Positions 10,173-22,205 of a stretch of 64,000 bases of DNA are shown piece after piece. Position 1 is the stretch's first letter. Each line of letters starts with the position of its first letter. Location of the stretch: assembly GCF_041240605.1 (NCBI RefSeq), contig NZ_CP162487.1, forward strand, positions 2,983,001 through 3,047,000, written 5' to 3'. The notes below the pieces were generated by a model. It did no database searches. It was not told where the DNA came from and saw only the letters and a program-made list of their open reading frames with translations. The translations under genes were made by a program, and so were the position numbers. The DNA is from Xanthomonas sp. DAR 80977 (GTDB lineage Bacteria > Pseudomonadota > Gammaproteobacteria > Xanthomonadales > Xanthomonadaceae).

Positions 10173-11081
10173 TCAGCGCGACAGGCCTGCGCGCAAAGCA
10201 GCCACGCCCTGCTGATTCGGCCATCCCTCGAAGGAACCGACCACGTGTCCGTCGCGGACCAGGTAGAACGTCGGCGTATCCAGGCTGGTCAACGCCTTCC
10301 AGTCGGCGCGCAGGTACATCGGGTGCATTGGCAGGCTCGGATGCGCCGTGTTCCACGCGAGTATGCCGTCGAGCGGGAGCGATGCGTCTGGCGGTACAAC
10401 CAGCAGCAGCTTGTCGCGTAGCCACTGCAGTTCTGGTCGCTGTTCGATCTCGGACAAGGCGCGAACCGAGAAGGCGCACGCTGGATGGACGACCGCAACG
10501 ACATGGGGATGATGGGCCTCCGGATTCCATGCCTGCACCTGTGCATGCAGACGATCTTGAATCGAAAGCATTCGCCAGCCCTGGCCTGCACTCACTCGAG
10601 GAACCTGCAACTGCGGCAACACAGGCAAACCTGGCGCCTCGGTACGCTCACGCAGTTCGTTGGCTTCGGAGTAACGCGAGACGCTGACGAGCGCACCGGC
10701 ATAGGTTTGCGTGTGCCATCTGGTCAAAACGCCGGCGGCGGCCAGCTTGCGATAGAGGCAACCGAGCGCGTCGACGTCGGCAACCTCAAGGGAGTAGAGT
10801 TCGGCGAATGCCGTTGCCCTGAAAAGATCGTCGTCATTGAAATCGCCAGCGCTTCCCTGCCCCTGCAAGCATGGATGAACATCTGCAGTCAGCTGGCGAT
10901 AGAGGCGCACTACCGCGTCGCTTCGCGACTGCCCGCTCTCGCTGCTCAACTGCGCGTTCAAGTCCGCCAACTGCTCATAGAGCGTCGCGCCCCCCGCTTT
11001 TCCAGGGGCAGCCGATGCCGGGGACGTAAAAAGTGCCGCCATCCAGAGGATGGCAGCACCCGCGCACGCTAGACATCGCAT
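10173..11081 (-). CDS. Exported hypothetical protein with a C-terminal thioredoxin-like fold, single active-site Cys
   Basis: From the ATG at 11081 the 302-residue protein has a signal peptide (MRCLACAGAAILWMAALFTS, cleaved near PASA). Residues about 25-170 are helical and unassigned. From about residue 190 the pattern VVAVVHPACAFSVRALSEIE, a later LLVVPPD strand, the cis-Pro segment TPTFYLV and the strand RDGHVVGSFEGW resemble a thioredoxin fold. Only one Cys (Cys202 in PACAFS) is at the usual CxxC position, so a normal dithiol exchange is unlikely. An upstream extension to 11234 exists in frame but would disrupt the signal peptide. The gene and its AT-rich upstream region are lower in G+C than their neighbours. 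I do not recognise a named family. Confidence 0.6.
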   Translation of the reverse strand: MRCLACAGAAILWMAALFTSPASAAPGKAGGATLYEQLADLNAQLSSESGQSRSDAVVRLYRQLTADVHPCLQGQGSAGDFNDDDLFRATAFAELYSLEVADVDALGCLYRKLAAAGVLTRWHTQTYAGALVSVSRYSEANELRERTEAPGLPVLPQLQVPRVSAGQGWRMLSIQDRLHAQVQAWNPEAHHPHVVAVVHPACAFSVRALSEIEQRPELQWLRDKLLLVVPPDASLPLDGILAWNTAHPSLPMHPMYLRADWKALTSLDTPTFYLVRDGHVVGSFEGWPNQQGVAALRAGLSR

Positions 11082-11355
11082 CAGCGGTTGCCCGTGCAGA
11101 TTGAACCGACGTTGCGCGGGCAAGTGGCGCGCCCGCTCCACCAGCAGTCGTTCTGGTCTCGGGCAGCGAGATGGGATGGCTCGACAGAAAAATACCGAAG
11201 GCCCCATACGGCGCAAGCGATATTCGATTGCCATTTCACAAAACTTCCCTATTCCATGAATGAGCGAAATTTAACATCAAGTAAGCGATCAGCCGGGCAA
11301 CTGCCAGCCAGTCAATGGCGATGTCCCCCCATCGCTGCCGGGACGCTCGGGATGA

Positions 11356-11390
11356 AAAAACGACTGAACGATCGCAACTAACCGCGATCG
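11356..11390 (-). terminator. Possible terminator at the end of the PAP2 gene
   Basis: CGATCGC (11384-11390) pairs with GCGATCG (11369-11375) around an eight-base loop that contains the PAP2 stop codon. Six T residues follow on the minus strand (11356-11361), but seven other bases separate them from the stem, so this is not a canonical intrinsic terminator. Confidence 0.3.
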
Positions 11391-12100
11391 GGCGACACCG
11401 GGCGCCGCGACCGCCAGCGCGGACGCCGTTCGCCGCGGAACATCAGCAGGTACAGCCCAACCACCCACACCAGCGCCGCACACCAGCCGCCGAGGATGTC
11501 GGATGGGTAATGCACGCCCAGGTAGATCCGCGACACGCCCACCAGCAGCGCGAACGAACCCGCCAGCAGCAGCACCGGCCAGCGCCAGCGGGTGCGCCAG
11601 GCCAGCGCGATCAGCACCGCGGCCAGGGTCATCGACCCCATCGCATGGCCGCTGGGGAAGCTGAAGGTGTGTTCCGGCGCGATCGATTCCCACAGGCTGG
11701 GGCGGTCGCGCTGGAAGAACTGCTTGGCGCTCATGTTCAACAGCGCCGAGCCGACGAACGAGAACCCGGCGAACATGGCCTCGCGCCAGCGCCGCAGGCC
11801 CAGCAACAGCAGCACGATCAGCGTGTCCAGCGGGATCACCCCGTACTGGTAGCCGGCCTCGGTGATGACGGTGAAGAACCGGTCCCAGCCCGGCGAGGCC
11901 AGCCCACGCATGCTCCACAGCAGCGGTTCGTCGAAGTAGAAGTTCTCCAGTTCGTGGACCTCGTCGGCCAGCGCCACGAACACGCCCATCGGCAGCAGCA
12001 CGCCGGCGAACAGCAGGCCGATGCGCCATGCGTTGCGGCGCAACCAGTGACGCACGCCGGCGGCGCGCTCGGCCGGGGTCTCACCCGGCGCGGCGGACAT
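11378..12100 (-). CDS. PAP2-superfamily membrane phosphatase
   Basis: The 240-residue protein has about six hydrophobic segments and the three PAP2 phosphatase motifs in order: KQFFQRDRP (KxxxxxxRP), [10 protein letters not shown] (PSGH) and [16 protein letters not shown] (SRxxxxxHxxxD). The motifs face the periplasm in this family, which dephosphorylates lipid phosphates such as phosphatidic acid, phosphatidylglycerol phosphate or undecaprenyl pyrophosphate. The start overlaps the last 20 bases of ispG, so the two genes are coupled. Since ispG feeds isoprenoid synthesis, recycling of undecaprenyl pyrophosphate is an attractive but unproven role. Confidence 0.85.
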   Translation of the reverse strand: MSAAPGETPAERAAGVRHWLRRNAWRIGLLFAGVLLPMGVFVALADEVHELENFYFDEPLLWSMRGLASPGWDRFFTVITEAGYQYGVIPLDTLIVLLLLGLRRWREAMFAGFSFVGSALLNMSAKQFFQRDRPSLWESIAPEHTFSFPSGHAMGSMTLAAVLIALAWRTRWRWPVLLLAGSFALLVGVSRIYLGVHYPSDILGGWCAALVWVVGLYLLMFRGERRPRWRSRRPVSPDRG

Positions 12101-13346
12101 ACTTGGTTTCGACGTAGTCGTCGATCAGCGCGACGAACTCGTGGGCGATGTTCTCGCCACGCAGGGTGACGGTCTTCTCGCCGTCGACGAACACCGGCGC
12201 CGACGGCGCCTCGCCGGTGCCCGGCAGCGAGATGCCGATGTTGGCATGGCGCGATTCGCCCGGCCCGTTGACCACGCAGCCCATCACCGCCAGGGTCATG
12301 TTCTCGGCGCCGGGATGGGTCACCTTCCACTCCGGCATCTTGGCGCGGACATGGTTCTGCACCACCTTGGCCAGCTCCTGGAAGAACTCGGAGGTGGTGC
12401 GGCCGCAGCCCGGGCAGGCGGTGACCAGCGGGGTGAAGGCGCGCTGGCCGGTGGTCTGCAGCAGTTCCTGGGCGACGATCACCTCCTGCGTGCGCGACTG
12501 GCCCGGCTCGGGCGTCAGCGAGATGCGGATGGTGTCGCCGATGCCTTCCTGCATCAGCACCGCCAGCGCGGCGCTGGAGGCGACGATGCCCTTGCTGCCG
12601 ATGCCGGCCTCGGTCAGGCCCAGGTGCAGCGCGAAATCCGAGCGCTGCGCCAGGTCGCGGTACACCGCGATCAGTTCCTGCACGCCGCTGACCTTGCAGC
12701 TGAGCACGATGCGGTCGCGGCCCATGCCCAGTTCCACCGCGCGCTCGGCCGAATCCAGCGCCGAGCGGATCAACGCCTCGCGCAGCACCCGGCCGGCGTC
12801 CCAGGGCATGTCGCGGCGCGAGTTCTCGTCCATCAGCTGCGCCGCCAGGGCCTGGTCCAGCGAGCCCCAGTTGGCGCCGATGCGCACCGGCTTGTCGTAC
12901 TGCAGCGCGAATTCGATCAGCTGCGCGAACTGGGTGTCCTTCTTCTTGCCGAAGCCGACGTTGCCGGGGTTGATCCGGTACTTGGCCAGGGCCTGCGCGC
13001 AGGCCGGCTCGGCGGCCAGCAGCTGGTGCCCGTTGTAGTGGAAGTCGCCGATCAGCGGCACCTCGATGCCCATCATCCGCAGCTTGTCGACGATGCGCGG
13101 GATCGCCGCGGCCGACTCGGCGTTGTTGACGGTCAGCCGCACCAGCTCCGACCCGGCGCGCCACAGCTCGGCGACCTGCTTGACCGAGGAGGCCACGTCG
13201 GCGGTGTCGGTGTTGGTCATCGACTGCACCACGATCGGCTTGCCGCCGCCCACGACGACGCCTCCGACGCGGACCGGCTGGGTGGGACGGCGCGCCCAGG
13301 GCGCGGCGTCGGAGGGGGGGGTGGGTCGGCTGACGGCGTCGTACAT
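12081..13346 (-). CDS. ispG: 4-hydroxy-3-methylbut-2-enyl diphosphate synthase (flavodoxin)
   Basis: IspG (GcpE) performs the reductive ring-opening step of the MEP isoprenoid pathway using a [4Fe-4S] cluster. The 421-residue protein contains the family N-terminus ([20 protein letters not shown]), the barrel segments [13 protein letters not shown] and [17 protein letters not shown], and the cluster-binding region [17 protein letters not shown] followed by [20 protein letters not shown]. The length is that of the long proteobacterial form with the insert between the barrel and the cluster domain. The downstream PAP2 gene overlaps its end. Confidence 0.95.
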   Translation of the reverse strand: MYDAVSRPTPPSDAAPWARRPTQPVRVGGVVVGGGKPIVVQSMTNTDTADVASSVKQVAELWRAGSELVRLTVNNAESAAAIPRIVDKLRMMGIEVPLIGDFHYNGHQLLAAEPACAQALAKYRINPGNVGFGKKKDTQFAQLIEFALQYDKPVRIGANWGSLDQALAAQLMDENSRRDMPWDAGRVLREALIRSALDSAERAVELGMGRDRIVLSCKVSGVQELIAVYRDLAQRSDFALHLGLTEAGIGSKGIVASSAALAVLMQEGIGDTIRISLTPEPGQSRTQEVIVAQELLQTTGQRAFTPLVTACPGCGRTTSEFFQELAKVVQNHVRAKMPEWKVTHPGAENMTLAVMGCVVNGPGESRHANIGISLPGTGEAPSAPVFVDGEKTVTLRGENIAHEFVALIDDYVETKYVRRAG

Positions 13347-13461
13347 GCGCGCATTTTAGCGTGAGCCGCGCCCCGGCCCCACTCCCCGCCGGCGCCGGTT
13401 CAGCGGCGCGGCGGGCACTGCGACGGTTTGTCGCAGACAGCCGTGCGCGCCAACGCATACG

Positions 13462-14694
13462 ATGCGCGCCATGATCTCCACCGACGCCTCGTTCCTGCGC
13501 ACCTTGTGCAGCCTGCGCTGGCTGGCCACCGCCGGGCAGGCGGCGACGATCCTGGTCGCGACCTGGGCGATGCGGCTGCCGCTGCCGCAGGCGCCGCTGT
13601 GGTCCGGCGTGGCCGCGCTGGCCCTGTTCAACCTGTACGCGCAGCTGCGCCTGCGCCACGCCGACACCGCCGCGCCGGCCACCGCCTTCGGCCACATCTT
13701 GGTCGACGTGACCGTGCTGACCTGGATGGTCGGCTGGAGCGGCGGTATCGGCAACGCCTTCGGCTCGCTGTTCCTGGTGCTGATCGCGCTGGCGGTGCTG
13801 GCGCTGCCGCTGCGCTGGGCGCTGGCGGTGGCGCTGGCCTGCGTGGCCGGCTACACGGTCAGCGCGCTGTTCGGCCTGCCGCTGCCGCGCGGCCCGCACC
13901 AGGCGCTGGACCTGCAGCGCTGGGGCATGGCCGCCAACTTCCTGCTGTCCACCATCGTGGTGCTGGTGTTCTCCACCCGCCTGGCGCTGTCGCTGCGCGA
14001 GCGCGAGCGCGAACTGGCGCTGCTGCGCGAGCGCTTCACCCGCAACGAGGGCATCGTCGCCCTGGCCACCCACGCCGCCTCGGTCGCGCACGAGCTGAAC
14101 ACGCCGCTGGCGACGATGACCCTGCTCACCGACGACATCGTGGAGCAGATCGAGCAGCCGGAACTGCGCGAGGACCTGGAAACCCTGCGCGAACTGCTGG
14201 TGCAGTGCCGCGAACGGGTGCTGGCGCTGGCCGCGCCGGCGCAGCGCGCCGGCGGCGGCACGGTGTCGCTGGCGCACGTGCTGCACCAGTGGCAGCTGGT
14301 GCGGCCGACCGTGCAGTTGCGCCGCAACGACGACGCGCCGCTGCAGCTGCGCCTGGAGAGCGCGATCGGCCACCTGCTGCAGGTGCTGCTGAACAACGCC
14401 GCCGACGCCGGCGAACGCGCCGGCCGGCCGCAGGTGGACCTGAGCGTGCGGGTCACCGGCAGCGAGCTGATCGGCGAAGTGCGCGACTACGGCGGCGGCT
14501 TCGACGCCAACCAGGTCGCGCTGCCGGCCACCCTGTTCCGCAGCGGCAAGCCCGACAGCATGGGCGTGGGCCTGGCGCTGTCGCATGCCACCATCGAACG
14601 CCTGGGCGGCGAACTGTGGACCCAGCCCGCGCCGGACCACGGCGCGCGGGTCGGTTTCCGCCTGCCGCTGCTCGCCCTGGAGACGCCCGCATGA
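13462..14694 (+). CDS. RegB/PrrB/ActS-type redox sensor histidine kinase
   Basis: The 410-residue protein has six hydrophobic segments over residues 15-175, including a quinone-binding-like GGIGNAFGSLF (RegB proteins have GGxxNPF), then an H-box VAHELNTPL with His210, and a catalytic domain with an N-box (LLNNAADAG), G1 box (VRDYGGGFD) and G2 box (GVGLALSHATIERLGG). Cys249 in VQCRERVLAL lies where RegB has its redox-active Cys (RCRxIL). RegB-type kinases phosphorylate RegA in response to quinone redox state. The response-regulator gene overlaps its stop (ATGA). An ATG three codons downstream is an equal start candidate. Confidence 0.85.
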   Translation: MRAMISTDASFLRTLCSLRWLATAGQAATILVATWAMRLPLPQAPLWSGVAALALFNLYAQLRLRHADTAAPATAFGHILVDVTVLTWMVGWSGGIGNAFGSLFLVLIALAVLALPLRWALAVALACVAGYTVSALFGLPLPRGPHQALDLQRWGMAANFLLSTIVVLVFSTRLALSLRERERELALLRERFTRNEGIVALATHAASVAHELNTPLATMTLLTDDIVEQIEQPELREDLETLRELLVQCRERVLALAAPAQRAGGGTVSLAHVLHQWQLVRPTVQLRRNDDAPLQLRLESAIGHLLQVLLNNAADAGERAGRPQVDLSVRVTGSELIGEVRDYGGGFDANQVALPATLFRSGKPDSMGVGLALSHATIERLGGELWTQPAPDHGARVGFRLPLLALETPA

Positions 14695-15257
14695 GCATCG
14701 ACGCCCCGCTGGGCCTGCTGGTCGACGACGACCCGCTGTACCTGCGCACCCTGCAACGCACCCTCGCCCGCCGCGGGCTGGAGACGCTGACCGCCGACAG
14801 CGGCGCCGCGGCACTGGCGCTGGCCACGGCCACGCCGCCGGACTACGCGCTGATCGATCTCAAGCTCGGCGACGAATCCGGCCTGGCCCTGATCCAGCCG
14901 TTGCGCGCGATCCGCGCCGACATGCGCATCCTGCTGGTCACCGGCTACGCCAGCATCGCCACCGCGGTGGAGGCGATCAAGCTCGGCGCCGACGACTACC
15001 TGCCCAAGCCGGCCACGGTGCCGATGATCCTGCGCGCGTTGAGCCTGGAGGCGGACGGCGCCGAGGACGACGACGGCGTCGAGCTGCCGGACGCGATGAC
15101 CCCGCTGAGCCGGCTGCAGTGGGAGCACATCCAGCAGGCCATGCACGAGACCGGCGGCAACGTCTCGGCGGCCGCGCGCCTGCTCGGCATGCACCGCCGC
15201 TCGCTGCAGCGCAAGCTGGCCAAGCGTCCCAGTCCGCAGCGCGATCCGCCGCGCTGA
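14691..15257 (+). CDS. RegA/PrrA/ActR-type response regulator
   Basis: The 188-residue protein has a receiver domain (residues 1-125) with the acidic pocket VDDD (residues 11-14), phospho-acceptor Asp56 in ALIDLKLGDESG, the Thr in LLVTGYAS and Lys in YLPKPAT. The C-terminal FIS-type helix-turn-helix, GGNVSAAARLLGMHRRSLQR, is the signature DNA-binding end of RegA-family regulators, which control respiration, redox balance and energy metabolism. An acidic linker (EDDDGVELPD) joins the domains. It is translationally coupled to the sensor kinase upstream. The targets in this organism cannot be read here. Confidence 0.88.
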   Translation: MSIDAPLGLLVDDDPLYLRTLQRTLARRGLETLTADSGAAALALATATPPDYALIDLKLGDESGLALIQPLRAIRADMRILLVTGYASIATAVEAIKLGADDYLPKPATVPMILRALSLEADGAEDDDGVELPDAMTPLSRLQWEHIQQAMHETGGNVSAAARLLGMHRRSLQRKLAKRPSPQRDPPR

Positions 15258-15395
15258 GCCCCCCGGCAGCGGCGCCGCCGTCGTCGCCGCATCGGATTTC
15301 ACACCACCCTCACCTTTCCGACCCGAGGCTGTTCGGCGGGGTCGTATTCCGCGCAAAGCGACTCAAGTGGCACAGCGGCGCGCCGCTAACCTGGC

Positions 15396-17192
15396 ATGCA
15401 TTCCTCAGCTCCCCCGCTGCCGCCCGACGAACAGAGGAGGCTGGCTACCCTGCGCCAGCTGTGCCTGCTCGACACCCCGGCCGACCGCGTCTTCGACCTG
15501 ATCACCCAACTGGCCTCGCGCACCCTGGGGACGCCGATCGCCCTGGTCTCGCTGATCGACGAACAGCGCCAGTGGTTCAAGTCCAGGGTCGGCCTGGAGG
15601 CGGCGCAGACCCCGCGCAGCCAGGCGTTCTGCGCCTACGCGATCCACAGCCCCGAACTGCTGGTGGTGGCGGACGCGCAGCAGGATCCGCGCTTCCGCGA
15701 CAATCCGCTGGTCACCGGTCCGCCGTTCATCCGTTTCTACGCCGGCGCGCCGCTGCTGCTGGCCGACGGCACCGGCCTGGGCACGCTGTGCGTGATCGAC
15801 ACCGAACCGCGCCATGAATTCGATGCGCAATCGCGCCAGACCCTGCAGGGCCTGCGCGATCTGCTGCTGCTGCGCATCGAGACCCTGCGCAACACCGGCT
15901 TCGTCGATGCCTTGACCGGCCTGCCCAACCGCAGCCGCTTCAACGAAGACCTGACCATGTGGCTGTCGCTGCAGAACGCGGAGCAGCACGACACCGGCGT
16001 GGCGATCGACGTCTGCGGCAGCGAGTACTTCCGCGACATGGTCAAGGCCCTGGGCTGGGAATACGCCGAGGGCTACCTGCTGGCCGCGCGCGACCGGCTG
16101 CTCGAGGCGCTGGACGGACTGCCGGCCTACCGCATCGACACCACCAGTTTCGCCTTCGTCGTGGAGGGCAACGACCCCGCGCAACTGGCGCGGCGCTGCG
16201 AGCGCGTGTGCAGCGCCTTCGCCGAGGCGATCGAGCACCAGGGCATCCCGCACGCCGCGACACCGTCGATCGGCGCGGTGCGCCTGGACGGCGCATTGAG
16301 CGCCAACCATACGCTGCGCTCGCTGACCACCGCGGTGGACATGGCGCGCCAGCGCGGCCTGCCCTGGAGCCTGTACGAGCGCAGCCACGATGCCAGCCAG
16401 CGCAACGCGTTCCGGCTCCTCGCCGCATTGCCGGAAGCGCTGAACGCGCGCGAGCAATTGAGCCTGCACTACCAGCCGCGGGTCAGCCTGCGCAGCGGCG
16501 ATTGCGTCGGCGTGGAAGCGCTGCTGCGCTGGGAGCACCCGCTGCTGGGCACGGTCGCGCCCGGCGAGTTCATCCCGCTGGCGGAAAAGACCGCGCTGAT
16601 GAGCCGGGTCACCGCCTGGGTGCTGCAGGCCGGCATCGCCCAGGCCGCGCGGTGGCAGCAGCAGGGGCACCACTTCAGCGTGTCGCTGAACGTCTCGGCG
16701 GTGGACCTGGAGCAGGCCGACTTCATCGCCACCCTGCGCGAACTGCTGGCGCGGCATGCGCTGGAACCGAGCCGCATCGAGATCGAGTTCACCGAGAGCG
16801 CGATGATCCGGCATCCGCAACACGTGGCCGAACAGCTGCAGCAGATCAGCGCGCTGGGGGTGAAGATCGCCATCGACGACTTCGGCAGCGGCTACAGCAA
16901 CCTCAGCTACCTCAAGCGCGTGCCGGCCAACGCGCTGAAGATCGACCAGTCGTTCATCCGCTCGCTGCCGGGCAGCCGCACCGACTGCATGATCGTGCCG
17001 TCGATGATCCGGCTCGGCCACGACTTCGGCCAGCAGGTGGTGGCCGAAGGCATCGAGAGCGAGGAGATCCACGACATGCTGCGCGCCTGGGGCTGCGACG
17101 AGGGCCAGGGCTACTGGATCGCGCGGCCGATGCCGGCGGCGGCGCTGGACGCCTGGCTGGCCACGCCGTGGCGCGAGCAGGCCCGCGGTTGA
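15396..17192 (+). CDS. GAF-GGDEF(degenerate)-EAL cyclic-di-GMP phosphodiesterase
   Basis: The 598-residue cytoplasmic protein has a GAF sensor domain (residues about 15-165), a GGDEF domain (about 170-335) and an EAL domain (about 345-590). The GGDEF signature is replaced by TTSFA at residues 249-253 (RIDTTSFAFV), so cyclic-di-GMP synthesis is not expected. The EAL domain keeps the metal and catalytic motifs: EALLRW (Glu374), LNVSA, EFTESA, IDDFGSGYSN, LKIDQSFI and VVAEGIE. It is therefore probably a phosphodiesterase that degrades cyclic-di-GMP, with the GGDEF remnant acting as a regulatory or GTP-binding module. It stands alone. Confidence 0.88.
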   Translation: MHSSAPPLPPDEQRRLATLRQLCLLDTPADRVFDLITQLASRTLGTPIALVSLIDEQRQWFKSRVGLEAAQTPRSQAFCAYAIHSPELLVVADAQQDPRFRDNPLVTGPPFIRFYAGAPLLLADGTGLGTLCVIDTEPRHEFDAQSRQTLQGLRDLLLLRIETLRNTGFVDALTGLPNRSRFNEDLTMWLSLQNAEQHDTGVAIDVCGSEYFRDMVKALGWEYAEGYLLAARDRLLEALDGLPAYRIDTTSFAFVVEGNDPAQLARRCERVCSAFAEAIEHQGIPHAATPSIGAVRLDGALSANHTLRSLTTAVDMARQRGLPWSLYERSHDASQRNAFRLLAALPEALNAREQLSLHYQPRVSLRSGDCVGVEALLRWEHPLLGTVAPGEFIPLAEKTALMSRVTAWVLQAGIAQAARWQQQGHHFSVSLNVSAVDLEQADFIATLRELLARHALEPSRIEIEFTESAMIRHPQHVAEQLQQISALGVKIAIDDFGSGYSNLSYLKRVPANALKIDQSFIRSLPGSRTDCMIVPSMIRLGHDFGQQVVAEGIESEEIHDMLRAWGCDEGQGYWIARPMPAAALDAWLATPWREQARG

Positions 17193-17201
17193 ACGCTCCC
17201 A

Positions 17202-17221
17202 CCGCGACCATGCGGTCGCGG
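17202..17221. terminator. Convergent hairpin between the EAL-protein and symporter genes
   Basis: CCGCGACC (17202-17209) pairs perfectly with GGTCGCGG (17214-17221) across a four-base loop, between two converging genes. There is no T tract on either side, so this is a candidate bidirectional terminator only by position and stem quality. Confidence 0.4.
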
Positions 17222-17241
17222 CGGCGGCGCTCAGGCATCGC

Positions 17242-18804
17242 TCACCAGAACACCGTGTACAGCGCGATCAGGATCGCGACCACGCCGACCGCGCCGATCT
17301 TGAAGCCCAGCGTGGTGCCGTAGGCCACGTCGTCGGTGCGGATCAGGTCGCGCGCCTGGGTGGCCGGGGTGGCCAGCGACACCACCACCGCCAGCAGCAG
17401 CGCCGCCACGAACACCACGCCGATGCGGTCCATGAACGGCAGTTCCGGCCAGGCGAACTTGAGCGCGAACGACAGCACCACCGAGCCGATCGCCGCGGTC
17501 AGCGCGCCGGCTTCGTTGGCGCGCTTCCAGAACAGGCCGAGCATGAAGATCACCACCACGCCCGGGGTGAAGAAGCCGGTGAATTCCTGGATGAACTGGA
17601 AACCCTGGTCGAAATTGCCGAGCAGCGGCCGCGCGGTGAGCACGCCGACGATCACCGACGACACCGCGGCGATGCGGCCCACCCGCACCAGCTGCTTCTG
17701 CTCGGTCTGCGGGCGGAACTTGGCGTAGAAGTCCAGGGTGAAGATGGTCGCCACCGAATTGATCTTCGACGCCAGCGAGGCCACGATCGCGGCCACCAGC
17801 GCGGCGAACACCAGGCCGAGCACGCCGCTGGGCAGCAGCTGCATCATGGTCGGATAGGCCTGGTCGGGCTTGGCCAGGTCCGGCGCCAGCACCACCGCGG
17901 CGATGCCCGGCACCACGATCACCAAGGGCATCAGCAGCTTCAGGAACGCGGCGAACACGATGCCCTTCTGCGCCTCGCCGATGTTCTTGGCGGCCAGCGC
18001 GCGCTGGATGATGTACTGGTTGAAGCCCCAGTAGCTGATGTTCATCACCCACAGCCCGCCCAGCAGCACGCTCAGGCCCGGCAGGTCCTTGTAGAACGGG
18101 TTGTCCTTGCTCAGGATCATGTGGAAGTGCTCGGGGTGCGCATTCCACAGGTGCTTGAAGCCGGCCAGCACGCCGGCGCCGTCGCCGATGCGCGACAGCG
18201 TCAGCCCGGCCACCAGCAACCCGCCCAGCACCAGCAGGGTGACCTGCACGATGTCGGTCAGCGCCACCGCCTTGAGCCCGCCGTACAGCTGGTAGACCAG
18301 CGCGAACACGCCGATCAGGGTCAGCGCCAGGGTCTGGTCCATGCCGGTGACCTGGCTGACCGCGATCGACCCCAGCCACAGGATCGAGGTCAGGTTGACG
18401 AACACGTACAGCAGCAGCCAGAACACGGCCATCAGCGTGCGGATCCACTTGCCGTAGCGCTGCTCCAGAAACTGCGGCATGGTGTAGATGCCGTTGCGCA
18501 GGAAGATCGGCAGGAAGAACTTGCCGACGATCAGCAGGGTCAGCGCCGCCATCCATTCGTAGGACGCGATCGCCAGGCCGATCGCATAGCCGGAACCGGC
18601 CATGCCGATGATCTGCTCGGCGGAGATGTTGGCCGCGATCAGCGAGGCGCCGATCGCCCACCACGGCAGGGTCTTGCCGGCCAGGAAGTAATCCTCGGCG
18701 CTCTTGCTGTGCCCGGCCTTCTCCCGCGATACCCACTGCGCGAGCACGAAGATGCCCGTCAGGTAGACCAATACGATCGCCACATCCAACGTCGCCAGAC
18801 CCAC
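17242..18804 (-). CDS. Sodium:solute symporter (SSS family), probable sugar transporter
   Basis: The 520-residue inner-membrane protein has about 14 hydrophobic segments. It begins LDVAIVLVYLTGIFVLAQWV and contains SAEDYFLAGKTLPWWAIGAS and AANISAEQIIGMAGSGY, features of SGLT-like Na+/sugar symporters (vSGLT group). I chose the GTG at 18804, preceded by GGGAGAAG, since upstream codons are Arg/Gly-rich and unlike a protein start. The GH3 glucosidase gene lies 347 bases upstream on the same strand, so import of glucose or a related sugar released by that enzyme is plausible. The substrate is inferred from context. Confidence 0.82.
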   Translation of the reverse strand: MGLATLDVAIVLVYLTGIFVLAQWVSREKAGHSKSAEDYFLAGKTLPWWAIGASLIAANISAEQIIGMAGSGYAIGLAIASYEWMAALTLLIVGKFFLPIFLRNGIYTMPQFLEQRYGKWIRTLMAVFWLLLYVFVNLTSILWLGSIAVSQVTGMDQTLALTLIGVFALVYQLYGGLKAVALTDIVQVTLLVLGGLLVAGLTLSRIGDGAGVLAGFKHLWNAHPEHFHMILSKDNPFYKDLPGLSVLLGGLWVMNISYWGFNQYIIQRALAAKNIGEAQKGIVFAAFLKLLMPLVIVVPGIAAVVLAPDLAKPDQAYPTMMQLLPSGVLGLVFAALVAAIVASLASKINSVATIFTLDFYAKFRPQTEQKQLVRVGRIAAVSSVIVGVLTARPLLGNFDQGFQFIQEFTGFFTPGVVVIFMLGLFWKRANEAGALTAAIGSVVLSFALKFAWPELPFMDRIGVVFVAALLLAVVVSLATPATQARDLIRTDDVAYGTTLGFKIGAVGVVAILIALYTVFW

Positions 18805-19151
18805 TGCACTTCTCCCACGGGCCGCGGCCCTTTCGCCTGTGTATCGATGCGCCCGTCCGGTCGGGACAGGCGTTGCTTGAATGGCCGCGTGCCGCCGCGT
18901 GCGGCCGCTGCCGCCGCTACGCCGTCGCGCGGATTGCCTGTTGCGGCGCGTCCCGTCGCCCGGCCGGCAGGGCTGTGACGGCCCTGCGACCGTTCCCGCA
19001 TCCGCCACGCGGCAGGCGGGTCGTGCGCCGCCCAACGCCTCAGCCGCCGCAGGTCGCTCCGGTATTGCTGTGTGGCGACGCTCGCGCCCGTTTCAGCGAG
19101 CGACGGCGGCGTCCGGCAAGCGACGGCGCCGCCCCCTGCCTGGCGAGCGGC
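18805..19151. other. Intergenic stretch between GH3 and symporter genes
   Basis: About 350 bases separate two minus-strand genes. It is GC-rich, and I see no credible small gene, no strong terminator hairpin and no clear promoter. The symporter could be read through from GH3 or have its own promoter here. Confidence 0.4.
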
Positions 19152-21740
<2,589 letters not shown>

Positions 21741-22205
21741 GATCTTCCCTCCCAGGAACGGCGAACGCGCGACACACGACGGCCGCGTTCCCTCCCGAGA
21801 CGCGCGACCGGAGCCTACGCTTCATTAATCGCCCCGATGCTGTCAACCACGCCGCGAGGTATGCCTGGCCCGGCGATGGATATCGGATTGCGCTATAGCG
21901 ATGGAATACCGCCAACGCCGCCCTCGCACGCGACCGATGGCGTCGCAGGCCGCGTCCGCCTGGGCGCAGGCAGACCCGCTTTGCTGCGTCGCAGCACGGC
22001 CAGCGTCGGGAACTGCGCAACTCCGCCGTGGCCTTCGGTGCGATTCGTAGACAACGCCAGCGCGGGCGCCGTGCGACTGCGGCGCCGGCGCAACCGCGCT
22101 TGCCGCTTTCAAGGAAGCGTCACAAAGCGCGCCTAGCGTGAACCGGCGTTCGGCGGCGCGAGGGGGCGCGCCTGCCCTGCATCCTGCCCACCTGGAGAGC
22201 CCCCG
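21741..22205. promoter_or_regulatory. Divergent promoter region of the GH3 gene and the phoX-like gene
   Basis: This 465-base region separates two diverging genes. It holds the GH3 leader TCCTGGGAGGGAAG (minus strand, 21744-21757), a relatively AT-rich patch near 21818-21832, and a perfect ten-base palindrome CGCTATAGCG (21891-21900). Near the plus-strand gene, CTTTCAA-GGAA-GCGTCAC (22105-22122) has the seven-four-seven spacing of a PhoB box, with five of seven matches in each half. No coding frame here is convincing. Confidence 0.35.
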
